A stretch of DNA of 62,195 bases from Clostridiaceae bacterium (GCA_910575585.1 CAJTGF010000001.1:1-62195), one strand, 5' to 3'; positions 35,170 through 44,859 are shown, counted from the first letter of the stretch. Notes: generated by a model not told the origin, from the sequence alone. Numbers and translations are program-made.

Positions 35170-36096
35170 GTGAGAAAACAGATGGCAGGCATTTTGTGCG
35201 GCCTTATGATGGCTGCAGCAGGCGTCATGACGGCGCAGGCCGATGACTGGGCGCTGTCGGATGACGGGAAGCATTGGATGTACATGGAAAGTCCTGGCGA
35301 TCCGGTGAAGGATGAGTGGATCGAGGACGGGGAAAAGCTGTACTATGTGGATGCAAAGGGTTATATGAAAACCGGTTGGGTGACCAACAAGGAGGAAGGC
35401 AAGAAGTATTACATGGGGCCGGACGGAGCCATGGCATTTAACACCTTTGCCGCCGACGGCCGCTATGTGGGGCCGGACGGCACCGGGGTGGAGACGTATG
35501 ACAAATACCGGAAAGCCATCAGGGCCGAGTTAAAGAGTTCTTCCAAGACCAAGACCAAGAACAGTAAGAAGGCAGTAGCCCAGACCCAGCAGTATTTCCT
35601 TGTGACGGACTTAAACCGGGACGGTTACCGGGACCTTGTGGTAATGTGCGGTCAGCAGGGACCGGAAAGTCTTTTAAAAGTGGCTGTATGGGACCCGGAG
35701 GATGAGAAGCTGCAGCTGGCCGCTGAGTTTGACGGGCTGGACTCGGGGATGAAGAGTACCCTTTACCTGGACCCGGAAGGGGAGGAGGTCTGGCTGGAGA
35801 CGTCAGAAAGCAGCGGCGCGATGAATCTTTTCCAGCTGCGAAAAGGGACTACCCTGTTTGATAATGTCTGGAGCTTCAGCATGAAGAAGGACGAGGACGG
35901 CGATCTGCGTTATTATATGAATGAGGACGAGGAGGATCGGGAGACCTGGGAACTCTTCATGAGCAAGGCGAGACAGGAACGGGGCAACACGTCTGTGACC
36001 GGTTATCTGCCGGTTACGGAGGAGAACATTCAGGTTCAGGTGGATCTGGTGCTGGATGAGAGAGAGATCAAGATGTGGAAGAAGGCAGAGGAATAA
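35170..36096 (+). CDS. Secreted protein with choline-binding-like cell-wall repeats
   Basis: A 308-residue exported protein. Residues 1-25 form a signal peptide (MAGILCGLMMAAAGVMTAQA ending before DDW). Residues about 26-110 contain Trp/Gly/Tyr-rich repeats (DEWIEDGEKLYYVDAKGYM, then TGWVTNKEEGKKYYMGPDG) of the CW_binding_1 type, which in pneumococcal proteins bind choline on teichoic acids. The C-terminal part (about 140-308) is not recognised; a DLNRDGYRDLVV segment resembles a calcium-binding/FG-GAP-like repeat. The start is GTG with GGAGAGG upstream. It lies directly before the LicD-containing glycan cluster, so its ligand may be made there. Confidence 0.8.
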   Translation: MRKQMAGILCGLMMAAAGVMTAQADDWALSDDGKHWMYMESPGDPVKDEWIEDGEKLYYVDAKGYMKTGWVTNKEEGKKYYMGPDGAMAFNTFAADGRYVGPDGTGVETYDKYRKAIRAELKSSSKTKTKNSKKAVAQTQQYFLVTDLNRDGYRDLVVMCGQQGPESLLKVAVWDPEDEKLQLAAEFDGLDSGMKSTLYLDPEGEEVWLETSESSGAMNLFQLRKGTTLFDNVWSFSMKKDEDGDLRYYMNEDEEDRETWELFMSKARQERGNTSVTGYLPVTEENIQVQVDLVLDEREIKMWKKAEE

Positions 36097-36117
36097 AACA
36101 GGCAGCGGCAAGATAAA

Positions 36118-36168
36118 AATGTCTCAAAAGGCGGCGGAATGACGCGGGTTGCTTTTTGAGGCATTTTT
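36118..36168 (+). terminator. Intrinsic terminator
   Basis: AATGTCTCAAAAGGC (36118-36132) pairs with GCTTTTTGAGGCATT (36151-36165) with two G-T pairs, followed by TTT. It separates the secreted-protein gene from the glycan cluster. Confidence 0.75.
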
Positions 36169-36201
36169 AGATTTGATGGGCAATGAAAGGGTTATGAACG
36201 G

Positions 36202-37353
36202 ATGAAAATATTGTTTTTACAGTGGAAGTGCGTGGTGGAGCAGAAAGATTTGGAAGATGCTTTTGTTCAGGAGGGCCACAGCCTGGTAAGTTTTTGGTTT
36301 TCTCCCCGCGAGATTCTCTATGGAGATCCTTCGGGCTTTGAAAAAAATGTGACAGAGGTTATGCAGAAGGAACATCCGGATATTGTTTTTACCGTAAACT
36401 ATTATCCGGTTATTACAAATATCTGCAGTAAAAGGAAGATAAAATATGTTTCCTGGGTTTACGATTCCCCATTTGACTGGATGTATTTTAAGGAGATCAT
36501 GGATCCCTGCAATCTGGTTTACACATTCGATAAAGAGCTGGCCATGGAGTTTCACTGCGCAGGCATCAACACGGTGCAATATCTGCCGATGGCAGTGAAT
36601 ACAGATCGTTTGGATATTCTTACGGAAGGGCTGCCCATGATGTATAATGTGTCTTTTGTAGGAAATTTTTACAAGGACGCAGATTTTTTCTCCGAAAAAA
36701 GGTCCCAATTGTCTGATTATACAAAGGGGTATTTGGATGCGGTCAAGGAAGCGCAGCTGAGAATATCGGGGTATAGCCTGGTTTCAGAAGTAATTGGGGG
36801 GGCCGTTTTGGATGAGCTGAGCAAGGTGTATTTACGGTATCCCATTCCCGGTGATCTGCGGACCGATAAGTATTTTATGGCGGAGTCCGTGATCAATCCT
36901 TGGATTACATGCATAGAGCGTATGGGGCTATTGGAGACTGCGGCGAAAAATTTTGGGTTGGATCTGTTTAGCAAAGAGAGAGACTTTATTTTGCCGAACC
37001 TGAACAACCGCGGACCTGTCAGCTACTGTGACGAGATGCCTAAGGTATTCCGGCAAAGCAGGATCAATCTAAATATCAGCCGCAGGGGCATGAGAAGCGC
37101 TGTTCCTCTTCGCTGTTTTGATGTGATGGGCAGCGGGGGATTTCTTTTAAGCAATTTTCAATCCGGTTTTCTGGATATGTTTGTACCGGACCAGGATTTT
37201 GTTTTTTATGACAGCAAAGAGGATTTTGTGCAGAAGATCGGATACTATCTGGCTCATGAAGACGAGAGAGCGGCGATCGCCAAAAACGGTCATGATAAGG
37301 TTGCCGCAAAGCATACATACAGGCATCGGGTGAGGGAAATGTTCAATCAGTAA
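36202..37353 (+). CDS. CgeB-like glycosyltransferase (DUF3880/GT-B)
   Basis: A 383-residue GT-B type glycosyltransferase like those named spore maturation protein CgeB. The N-terminal half carries the DUF3880-like segment (YVSWVYDSPFDWMYFKEI), and the C-terminal half the nucleotide-sugar binding domain (RGMRSAVPLRCFDVMGSGGF). Such proteins are common near flagellar genes in Clostridia, where some modify flagellin; this is context only. First gene of the plus-strand glycan cluster. Confidence 0.8.
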   Translation: MKILFLQWKCVVEQKDLEDAFVQEGHSLVSFWFSPREILYGDPSGFEKNVTEVMQKEHPDIVFTVNYYPVITNICSKRKIKYVSWVYDSPFDWMYFKEIMDPCNLVYTFDKELAMEFHCAGINTVQYLPMAVNTDRLDILTEGLPMMYNVSFVGNFYKDADFFSEKRSQLSDYTKGYLDAVKEAQLRISGYSLVSEVIGGAVLDELSKVYLRYPIPGDLRTDKYFMAESVINPWITCIERMGLLETAAKNFGLDLFSKERDFILPNLNNRGPVSYCDEMPKVFRQSRINLNISRRGMRSAVPLRCFDVMGSGGFLLSNFQSGFLDMFVPDQDFVFYDSKEDFVQKIGYYLAHEDERAAIAKNGHDKVAAKHTYRHRVREMFNQ

Positions 37354-37373
37354 AAGAAAGAGGTGATGAGGAT

Positions 37374-38267
37374 ATGATAAAACCAGATCGGAAATTTTTT
37401 GAAAAAGAGACGCGATGCGATTTTCTGGTAGATGAAAAGATGAAGAAGATCTGGGCCGTGGAACTGGAGATGCTGCAAAGATTTGACGAGGTGTGCAAAA
37501 AGCATGATCTTACCTACTGGGTGTTTTACGGTACTCTCTTGGGGGCGGTGCGCCATCATGGTTTTGTTCCCTGGGATGATGACATTGATCTGGCTATGCT
37601 TCGGGATGACTATGAGAGATTCCAGGCCCTTGCGCCTTATGAATTTACGGAGCCCTATTTTTTCCAAAGTTCTTATACGGACAGGATCGTATGGCCGTTT
37701 TCGAAGATCAGGGACAGCAGGACCACAGGGATTGAATTTCGGGATCTGAAGGATGTGAATCAGGGGATCTTTATTGATGTATTTCCTCTGGATAGTGTGC
37801 CGAGCCTTGATGAGGCGAAAAATGATGATGTTTTTGCGACGCAGATGCTGCTGTGGAATGTTGTCACCGATCCGGCCAGGGTATTGCTGGGCGTGAAACA
37901 GGAGTTAATAGAGGGAAAAAGACGGATAGAAGACGTGCAGATCCTTCTGGATATTTCTAAAAAGGATATTAAAGAAAGGTTCCGGATTTTCGAAAACGCC
38001 AATGTCGCCCGTTTTGGAGAAACCGAGGAAGTAAACTATATAATGGGGGCCTTTGGAGGGAGTAATACTATGAAAAGGGAGTGGTTCCGGGATACGGTGT
38101 ATCTTCCCTTTGAATATATGGAGGTTCCGGTTCCGGCTGAATATGATAAGATCCTGACCCGGCGCTATGGGGATTACCATCGGCCGGTCAAAGGGGGAAG
38201 CACTCACCAGAATATTATCCTGGATCCGGATATGTCTTACAGAGAATATTTTGCCAAATACCTTTAA
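37374..38267 (+). CDS. LicD family phosphotransferase
   Basis: LicD proteins transfer phosphocholine or related phosphoryl groups from CDP-linked donors onto glycans. The diagnostic motifs GTLLGAVRHHG (residues 53-63) and PWDDDID (66-72) are intact. Length 297 residues. In this cluster, with PEP mutase and nucleotidyltransferases, a phosphonate-containing group is a plausible cargo; this is inferred. RBS GAGGTGATGAGG-like purines precede the ATG. Confidence 0.88.
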   Translation: MIKPDRKFFEKETRCDFLVDEKMKKIWAVELEMLQRFDEVCKKHDLTYWVFYGTLLGAVRHHGFVPWDDDIDLAMLRDDYERFQALAPYEFTEPYFFQSSYTDRIVWPFSKIRDSRTTGIEFRDLKDVNQGIFIDVFPLDSVPSLDEAKNDDVFATQMLLWNVVTDPARVLLGVKQELIEGKRRIEDVQILLDISKKDIKERFRIFENANVARFGETEEVNYIMGAFGGSNTMKREWFRDTVYLPFEYMEVPVPAEYDKILTRRYGDYHRPVKGGSTHQNIILDPDMSYREYFAKYL

Positions 38268-38286
38268 AGAAAGGGGAATGTCTGCT

Positions 38287-39015
38287 ATGAGTGTTCTGGT
38301 TTTATCGGATCTCCACGGCAATCTGTCCGCGTTTCAGGCAGTTCTTGACCGGGCGGCAAAGGATCATGACATCACGTCCTGCATCCTGCTGGGGGATCTG
38401 ATCGATTATGGGATGTGTTCCAATGAAGTGATCAAGATGGTTGAGAATTTGCCCTATAAGATCCTATGCAGCATACGTGGGAACCATGAGGATGCGGTGA
38501 TCCGGGACGAATACAGCCGTTTTTCTTCTGACAGGGGACGAGACAGCGCCAGATATACCAGGAGTATCCTGACGCCGGATTCCTGGGACTACTTAAACCG
38601 CAAAATGGCGCCAGATGGAAAAGCGGAATTTGCAGTTAACGGAAAGAAATGCCTGGCAATCCACGGCAGCCTAAAGGATCCGTACTGGAAGAGCATCCGC
38701 CCTGAGGAGGCGCTGGAGGAATATATCGCATATGATTACGTGTTTTCGGGACATTCCCACCTGCCCCACCTGTTTGAGCGGTACTACGGGTGCGCGGATG
38801 GAGTCAGGCGGAACAAAAAGAAAGTGGTATTTATTAATCCCGGTTCTGTGGGACAGCCGAGAAATCTAAATAACCGGGCGCAATTCGCGGTTTTGGATAT
38901 GGAAAATGAACAGATTGTTTTTGAGAAGACAGCGTACGATATTGACAAGGAACAGGCGGCCTTTTGCGGCCGGACAGACGATTTTTATCGTGAAAGACTT
39001 AGATGGGGGATTTAG
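38287..39015 (+). CDS. Calcineurin-like metallophosphoesterase
   Basis: A 242-residue protein of the YfcE/MJ0936-like group. Metal-ligand motifs are SDLHGN (residues 7-12), GDLIDYG, RGNHED and, further on, SGHSHLPH. I choose ATG 38287 because AAGGGG lies ten bases upstream and homology starts at once; an ATG nine bases earlier is too near it. Its role in a glycan cluster is unclear: it could remove phosphate from a pathway intermediate or cleave a nucleotide by-product. Confidence 0.85.
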   Translation: MSVLVLSDLHGNLSAFQAVLDRAAKDHDITSCILLGDLIDYGMCSNEVIKMVENLPYKILCSIRGNHEDAVIRDEYSRFSSDRGRDSARYTRSILTPDSWDYLNRKMAPDGKAEFAVNGKKCLAIHGSLKDPYWKSIRPEEALEEYIAYDYVFSGHSHLPHLFERYYGCADGVRRNKKKVVFINPGSVGQPRNLNNRAQFAVLDMENEQIVFEKTAYDIDKEQAAFCGRTDDFYRERLRWGI

Positions 39016-39018
39016 ACG

Positions 39019-40011
39019 ATGGATTTATATGTGATCAGCGGCGTTACAGGAATGACAGGAAACGAATTGTCCAGAAAGCTGGTGGCCGGCGGACACAGAG
39101 TCATTGGCTTTGACAATTTTTTTGCGTCTTCTATCACGACGGTGGAGGACATTTTGGAAAACCAGTGGTTTTCCTTTTATGAGTTTGACATCAATAACCG
39201 GGAGCAGATGGAAATGCTTCGGGACATGGTCCGTGAGGAGACGGAAATGGGCCGGTTTGACCGGGTGGTCTACATAAACTGCGCGGCAGTGGTCCACACG
39301 GAACATTTCTATCATGTGAACCGGACTTTTGAGACCAATGTGCTGGGAATGAAGGCTTTTTTGGAGCAGGCGGAGGCTGTGGGGGCCGATACGTTTATCA
39401 ACTGTTCCACATCCGAAGTGTACTCCATGAATTCCTGGGGAGAGCATGGGGTGGCGGAGTCGGACTATATCACCATGGCCAACGCCGAGCACAGCCAGAG
39501 AACCAGTTATGCCACGGGAAAGCTTTTGACGGAGTTTTTTATGAAGGAGGCGGTGATGGAGGGCAGGATCAAAGGCTGTTCCATCCGCTTTGCCAATGTG
39601 TACAGCAAAAATGAGCGGTATCCCAAACATATCATCCCACACATTTTGATCCAGCTGAAAGAGCATGGCGGCGTGGAACTGCTGGAGAACTCCAAGGTAA
39701 ATTACCGGACCTTTCTGCACAATGAGGACAGCTGCGGGGCGGTGATCGCTTTGATCCAGGCAGAGGACGCGCTGGACGGTTCTGTGTACAATGTGGCTAC
39801 CGACGAGGAGATCTCCATTCTTGACCTGGTGAAGCTGTGCGCCGAAAAACTGGGGATTGAAAATCCGCGGATCACCTTTAACGGGTACCGGGAGTCTGAC
39901 CCCAAAAGAAGGCTGCTGAATACGGACAAGATAAAGGCCAGGACAGATTGGAGGCCCCATATTACATTGGATCAGGGGATTGCAATGTGTGTTAAGGAGA
40001 TGGCAGATTGA
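39019..40011 (+). CDS. NAD-dependent epimerase/dehydratase (extended SDR)
   Basis: A 330-residue SDR acting on a nucleotide sugar or related substrate. The Rossmann motif reads GVTGMTGNELSRKL (residues 8-21), less canonical than GxxGxxG of GalE but spaced correctly. STSEVYS and the YATGK (YxxxK) catalytic motif are present. Starts four bases after the phosphoesterase gene and overlaps the next gene by four bases, so the three are co-translated. Confidence 0.85.
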   Translation: MDLYVISGVTGMTGNELSRKLVAGGHRVIGFDNFFASSITTVEDILENQWFSFYEFDINNREQMEMLRDMVREETEMGRFDRVVYINCAAVVHTEHFYHVNRTFETNVLGMKAFLEQAEAVGADTFINCSTSEVYSMNSWGEHGVAESDYITMANAEHSQRTSYATGKLLTEFFMKEAVMEGRIKGCSIRFANVYSKNERYPKHIIPHILIQLKEHGGVELLENSKVNYRTFLHNEDSCGAVIALIQAEDALDGSVYNVATDEEISILDLVKLCAEKLGIENPRITFNGYRESDPKRRLLNTDKIKARTDWRPHITLDQGIAMCVKEMAD

Positions 40012-40754
40012 AGATACTGATCGTAACGGTGGCAGGGCTGTCAGCCAGATTCAGCCAGTCTCTGGGATATTCCTGCCTTAAATGCTTATATTATGAGAAC
40101 CGTCCGGAAGAGTCTCTGCTGCACCGCATGCTTTGCCGGGACAGCGGATTTGACCGCTTGGTGATCGTAGGCGGATTTCTGTATGAGGAACTGGAAAATG
40201 CCCTGAAAAGGGATTTTGGGGAGTTTCAGGACAAGATCACGCTCGTGAAGAATGATCATTACGCGGATTATGGGTCCGGCTACAGCCTGTATTTGGCATT
40301 GGACAAGATCAAAGATATGGATTTTTCGGAGGCGGTGTTCGCCGAGGGGGATCTGTATGTGGACAGGGACAGCTTTCGGAAGGTCTGCAGCAGTCCGAGA
40401 AACGTGATAACCTGTAGTCAGGAACCCATATTGGCCAACAAGGCGGTGGCGTTTTACTTTGATTCCGGCTATGGGATCCATTATATTTATGATACCGAAC
40501 ACAGCGCTCTGGAGATCAGGGAACCGTTTTTGGGTATTTTTAATTCCGGGCAGATCTGGAAATTCGCGGATCCCGGGCGCCTTCGCCGGATCACGGAGTC
40601 GGCAGGGGAGAGGGAGAAGAGAGGGACCAACCTGGAACTGATCCAGCGGTATTTCGGGGATCTTTCCAGGGAGCAGTATGAGATCGTCACGTTTAAACAG
40701 TGGATCAACTGCAATACGGTCTCTGATTACCGGATGATAGAAGCAAACGAATAA
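40008..40754 (+). CDS. Nucleotidyltransferase-like protein
   Basis: A 248-residue protein resembling NTP transferase folds of the LicC type, with a divergent N-terminus (IVTVAGLSARFSQSLGYSCL) where the usual G-x-G-x-R loop and conserved lysine region would be, and the acidic metal site AEGDLYVD. Start codon TTG overlaps the preceding stop (ATTGA), with AAGGAG eight bases upstream. It probably activates a small phosphorylated group, but the altered loop leaves substrate and activity uncertain. Confidence 0.65.
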   Translation: MKILIVTVAGLSARFSQSLGYSCLKCLYYENRPEESLLHRMLCRDSGFDRLVIVGGFLYEELENALKRDFGEFQDKITLVKNDHYADYGSGYSLYLALDKIKDMDFSEAVFAEGDLYVDRDSFRKVCSSPRNVITCSQEPILANKAVAFYFDSGYGIHYIYDTEHSALEIREPFLGIFNSGQIWKFADPGRLRRITESAGEREKRGTNLELIQRYFGDLSREQYEIVTFKQWINCNTVSDYRMIEANE

Positions 40755-40775
40755 GGCGAATGTTTGGAGGATTCT

Positions 40776-42344
40776 ATGAGGAGATTTCACAGAAGGCAGC
40801 TATTGGAAAATATCAATATACTCCGGGAGGCAGGCAATGCGCTGAACGGGCAGTCAGGAGAAAAAAAGATCAATTTATGCGCGGATATACAGGAATTTAT
40901 TGCAGCTGTGCTGAGTTTTCTTGACAGCGTGGCCGGGGATGATTCCCTGCTGACAGATGGTTTTGTCCAGTTATACAGGATGCTGCTGAAGGTAAGCCGG
41001 GATGAAATCTCCTCCCAACAGCTGGTGGTTCAGATCGACGAGATGAAAGGCTATGTTGAAAGCAAAGCAGAGACAGATAAACTGGAGATGGCTTTTCTTT
41101 GCTATAAAGCCAGCATGAGCGATTGCCTGGAGAGTGTTTATCTGGCAGCGAAAGAAGATGCTGGATGTGACGCGTACTTTATTCCGATCCCGTATTTTGA
41201 CAGAACCCCGGAGGGGACAATCGGGCAGATGCATTGTGAGGCAGAAGGCTGCTATTCCGACAGGATTTTGCTGACGGACTGGAAGACGTATCGTATACAG
41301 GAACGGCATCCGGATGTTATTTTTATTATGAATCCTTATGATGAGTATAATTATATTACTACGGTCCATCCCGACTTTTATGCCAGCCGTCTGAAAGATC
41401 AGACGGAATTATTAGTATATATACCTTATTATACACATGAAGAGTCCATTGATCCCATTGTGGGATGTCTTCCGGGCGTTCTTTGGGCGGATAAGGTTAT
41501 GGTGCAGTCGGAAAAGGTGAGAGAGCAGTACATCAGCAGCATGATCCGGGAGGGGAAAGGGATTACGCCGGAAACGGCGGGGAAGAAGATAGAGGCGCTT
41601 GGATCACCGAAAACAGATAAAGTGATAACTCATAAAGCGGAAGATTATGAGATCCCCAAAGCATGGCAGAGGCTTCTGACGCCTGATGGGGCAAAAAAGA
41701 AACGGGTGGTGCTGTATAATCTATCTGTATCCTGCGCGCTGGCTCACTCTATGGAGGAGAAACAGCAGCGCTATCTGGATAAGCTGCGGCATGTGCTTGG
41801 GTTTTTCCGGACCAGAAATGATGTGATCCTGTGGTTTCGCCCCCATCCGCTGTTAGGAGAGACGTTTGCGTCCGTTCAGCCTAAGATGTATGAGGAATAT
41901 CAGAATATTATCCGGGAGTATCAGGAATGGGGCGGAGGAATCTATGATGACAGCCCGCAGCTGAACAGGGCGGTTGCCTGGGCGGACGCCTGTTATGGGG
42001 ACAGCAGTTCGGTTAACCTGCTTTTTCAGCTTGTGGGAAAACCGGTTCTTTTGCAGCGCGTGGAGGATGCCGGTAAAGAATTTGCCGTCAGGAAAACGAG
42101 GCAGCAAGTAAAAGAGCAGATGGAACTGCTGATTGGGGACCGGGAACGGTATCATTATTTTATCTATGGCGAGGCGTCGGCCGATGGACAAAAGGGAGAA
42201 TTTGCCTTAGCGGATTTTGTTGAATATATGGATGTGATCAGGGAATACGGACCGGTCCAGTCTGCCAGATACCGCGCGTGTTACGCCAATGCCGACGCAA
42301 CGGCAGGACAAAAGATCTATGAATATGTAAAAAACTTGAAATAG
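40776..42344 (+). CDS. CDP-glycerol glycerophosphotransferase-like (TagF-like) protein with novel N-terminal domain
   Basis: A 522-residue protein from ATG 40776 (GGAGG six bases upstream). Residues about 115-520 look like a GT-B enzyme of the TagF type, including FRPHPLL, the segment DDSPQLNRAVAWADACYGDS, and SSVNLLFQLVGKPVLLQ. Such enzymes polymerise or transfer CDP-activated alditol phosphates. Residues about 1-100 are a separate helical domain (INLCADIQEFIAAVLSFLDS) that is clearly homologous to the whole small protein encoded at 44860-45171. I do not recognise this domain. Confidence 0.78.
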   Translation: MRRFHRRQLLENINILREAGNALNGQSGEKKINLCADIQEFIAAVLSFLDSVAGDDSLLTDGFVQLYRMLLKVSRDEISSQQLVVQIDEMKGYVESKAETDKLEMAFLCYKASMSDCLESVYLAAKEDAGCDAYFIPIPYFDRTPEGTIGQMHCEAEGCYSDRILLTDWKTYRIQERHPDVIFIMNPYDEYNYITTVHPDFYASRLKDQTELLVYIPYYTHEESIDPIVGCLPGVLWADKVMVQSEKVREQYISSMIREGKGITPETAGKKIEALGSPKTDKVITHKAEDYEIPKAWQRLLTPDGAKKKRVVLYNLSVSCALAHSMEEKQQRYLDKLRHVLGFFRTRNDVILWFRPHPLLGETFASVQPKMYEEYQNIIREYQEWGGGIYDDSPQLNRAVAWADACYGDSSSVNLLFQLVGKPVLLQRVEDAGKEFAVRKTRQQVKEQMELLIGDRERYHYFIYGEASADGQKGEFALADFVEYMDVIREYGPVQSARYRACYANADATAGQKIYEYVKNLK

Positions 42345-42402
42345 GGTAGTCCGTCTGCTATAGTATTCTATAGAACATTATTAAAGAATAAGGCGGTGGA
42401 GT

Positions 42403-43578
42403 ATGCTGGGATTAAGTGAAAAGCTGAATATCATGAAGGAAAGCATAAAAGGGCGAAACGCAAAGGTCATGATCATAGGGCTGGGCAGCGTGGGAGGGTA
42501 TCTTCTGGACTATCTTCTCTCGTCAGGGGACAGCGGCTTGGAAGTATACGTGGCGGGGCGCAATGAAGAGAAGATGGTTTCCGATGTGAACATTGTTCGG
42601 GTGGCGTCCCTGATTCGGAACCAGAACCGGACCAATGTGGTGATCAGGTCTGACGTGGATTTGGAGGATGTGGATTCTATTGCCAGGTGCCTGGAGGAGT
42701 GCAGACCGGATATTATCGTAAATTCCAGCCGCGCGTATCCCGGACTGAAATACGGCAGCATTTCCTGGAAAAATGTGCGGGCTTACGGGATCTGGGCGCC
42801 TCTGGCCATCAAATACACGAAGAATATCATGGAGGCATGGCAGCAGGCCAAGAGCAGCGCTGTTGTGATCAACACATCCTATTCCGACGGGGTGATCCCA
42901 TGGTTAAAATCGGCGGGAAAGCCGTATCCGGATTTGGGCAGCGGCAATATTAATCACCTGATCCCCCGGATCAAGTTTGCGGCGGCAGGGGAGTGTGGGA
43001 TCCGGGATTACTGGAATATAGAGATTACCTATGCGGTCAGTCATTTTCATGATGTGGTCATCAGCAAGGAAGGGCAGACAGAAGGCGTGGAGCAGATGAT
43101 CCGTATCCGGTATGGGGAAAAGACGCTGAAACCGGATATGGATAGGATCTTCGCTGCCTGTAAGATTCCCATGCCCACAGACGCAAAGCGCAACATGATG
43201 AATGCCTCCAGCAATTTTGAGATCATACAGGGAATACTGGCGGCAGTGAGAGAGGAGAAAAAGGTCCGTCTGCACTGTCCGGGAGCTTTTGGCGAGATCG
43301 GCGGATATCCGGTGGTTATCGACGGGACAGAAAGGGAGATCAAGGCATACATCGATGAGGCGTGTTTCGACCTGGAGTCTATGAGAAGGAAAAACCGGGA
43401 GTCCATCTATCTGGACGGGATAGAAGCCATTGAAAGCGGAAGTCTTTTCTATACCGATGAACTGATCGAAAAGTGCAGGGATGCTTTTGGGATCACACTG
43501 ATGAAGCAGGTGGCGTTTGAGGAGATCGAAAGCGCGGCTAAGTTTTTGATCAGGGAAGTGATCGAAAAGCAGATTTAG
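42403..43578 (+). CDS. Saccharopine dehydrogenase-like Rossmann oxidoreductase
   Basis: A 391-residue protein with an N-terminal NAD(P)-binding motif (VMIIGLGSVGGYLLDYLL, about residues 22-39) and an INTSYSDG segment, resembling saccharopine dehydrogenase/homospermidine synthase-type folds. Substrate unknown. It sits immediately before phosphonopyruvate decarboxylase, so a role in reducing or modifying a phosphonate intermediate is possible, but nothing in the sequence proves it. Confidence 0.6.
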   Translation: MLGLSEKLNIMKESIKGRNAKVMIIGLGSVGGYLLDYLLSSGDSGLEVYVAGRNEEKMVSDVNIVRVASLIRNQNRTNVVIRSDVDLEDVDSIARCLEECRPDIIVNSSRAYPGLKYGSISWKNVRAYGIWAPLAIKYTKNIMEAWQQAKSSAVVINTSYSDGVIPWLKSAGKPYPDLGSGNINHLIPRIKFAAAGECGIRDYWNIEITYAVSHFHDVVISKEGQTEGVEQMIRIRYGEKTLKPDMDRIFAACKIPMPTDAKRNMMNASSNFEIIQGILAAVREEKKVRLHCPGAFGEIGGYPVVIDGTEREIKAYIDEACFDLESMRRKNRESIYLDGIEAIESGSLFYTDELIEKCRDAFGITLMKQVAFEEIESAAKFLIREVIEKQI

Positions 43579-43613
43579 TCAAAAGCCGGAATGAGAGGGA
43601 GGAGCGGATTAAA

Positions 43614-44732
43614 GTGAATGTTGAGAGATTGACGGAGATCATAGGGGCTGATTTTTTTACCGGGGTTCCGGATTCGCAGCTAAAGGCGCTCTGTGATCAT
43701 TTGTTCCAGAAGTACCAGACAGACCCCAGACACCATGTTATCGGGGCCAATGAAGGCAGCTGCGCGGCTATGGCAGCAGGGTATCATCTTGCCACGGGAA
43801 AGACGCCGGTGGTGTATATGCAAAACAGCGGTCAGGGAAATATGATCAATCCTACGGCCTCTCTGTTAAGCGACAAGGTCTACGGAATCCCGTGTATTTT
43901 TATCATCGGATGGAGAGGAGAGCCGGGCATTCATGATGAGCCCCAGCACGTGTATCAGGGGGAGGTAACGCTGAAACTTTTGGAGGATATGGATATAGCG
44001 GCTTTTGTCATTGACAAGGACACAACGGAGGACATGGCCCGTCACAAGATGGAGGAGTTTGGGAAGCTGCTGGAAAAGGGAAAGTGCGTGGCCTTTGTGG
44101 TCCGCAAGGGGGCGCTGCGTTACGACAAGAAAGCCGTTTATAAGAACCGCCATCTTATGAAGAGGGAGGAGATCATACGCCATGTGGCGCAGGTTTCCGG
44201 GGAAGATCCTATCGTGTCAACAACCGGCAAGGCCAGCCGGGAACTGTTTGAGATCAGAGAAGAAAAGGGGCAGGGCCACGGCTATGATTTTCTCACTGTA
44301 GGTTCCATGGGACACGCATCGTCCATTGCCGCCGGCATCGCTTTTCAGAAGCCGGATAAGAAGATCTGGTGTCTGGACGGAGACGGGGCGGCGCTGATGC
44401 ATATGGGGGCCATGGCTGTCATAGGAGCAGGCAGGCCGGACAATCTGGTCCATATCGTTATGAACAATGAGGCCCATGAAACTGTGGGAGGGATGCCCAC
44501 GGCGGCGGCTAAGGCGGATCTGCCGGGGATTGCCAGGGCCTGCGGCTATGACCGGGCGGTGACGGTGGAGGACTATGAGAGTCTGGACCGGGAGCTGCAA
44601 AAGGCCAAGTCCGGAAAAAGCCTGACTTTTATTGAAGTGAAATGCGCCATAGGGGCCCGGGAGGACTTAGGAAGGCCAACCACGACGCCGCTGCAGAATA
44701 AGCAATGGTTTATGGAGTGCCTGAAAGAATAG
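43614..44732 (+). CDS. aepY: Phosphonopyruvate decarboxylase
   Basis: ThDP enzyme that converts phosphonopyruvate to phosphonoacetaldehyde, pulling the unfavourable PEP mutase reaction forward. The N-terminal half (FFTGVPDSQLKALC; catalytic Glu47 in GANEGSC) and the ThDP motif GDGAALMHMGAM (from residue 256) with the downstream MNNEAHETVGG are characteristic of Ppd rather than acetolactate synthase. Length 372 residues is typical. The start is GTG with GGAGGAG upstream. The PEP mutase gene follows one gene later, confirming the pathway. Confidence 0.93.
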   Translation: MNVERLTEIIGADFFTGVPDSQLKALCDHLFQKYQTDPRHHVIGANEGSCAAMAAGYHLATGKTPVVYMQNSGQGNMINPTASLLSDKVYGIPCIFIIGWRGEPGIHDEPQHVYQGEVTLKLLEDMDIAAFVIDKDTTEDMARHKMEEFGKLLEKGKCVAFVVRKGALRYDKKAVYKNRHLMKREEIIRHVAQVSGEDPIVSTTGKASRELFEIREEKGQGHGYDFLTVGSMGHASSIAAGIAFQKPDKKIWCLDGDGAALMHMGAMAVIGAGRPDNLVHIVMNNEAHETVGGMPTAAAKADLPGIARACGYDRAVTVEDYESLDRELQKAKSGKSLTFIEVKCAIGAREDLGRPTTTPLQNKQWFMECLKE

Positions 44733-44859
44733 GACTGCCTGGGAAATCCTAAGGGGAATGTTTGCGGATGTTGGTTAAGACTGTAAGAAATCTGACGATA
44801 TTATAAAGAGGGGATTTACAGAATGAAGTAAGATAAAAGGCGAGAAATCGGAGGTTTTT

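Noticed and set aside
42358-42373. CTATAG-TATT-CTATAG dyad before the Rossmann oxidoreductase gene
   Set aside because: Too short and AT-rich to separate from chance; no matching -35 box or T-run was seen.
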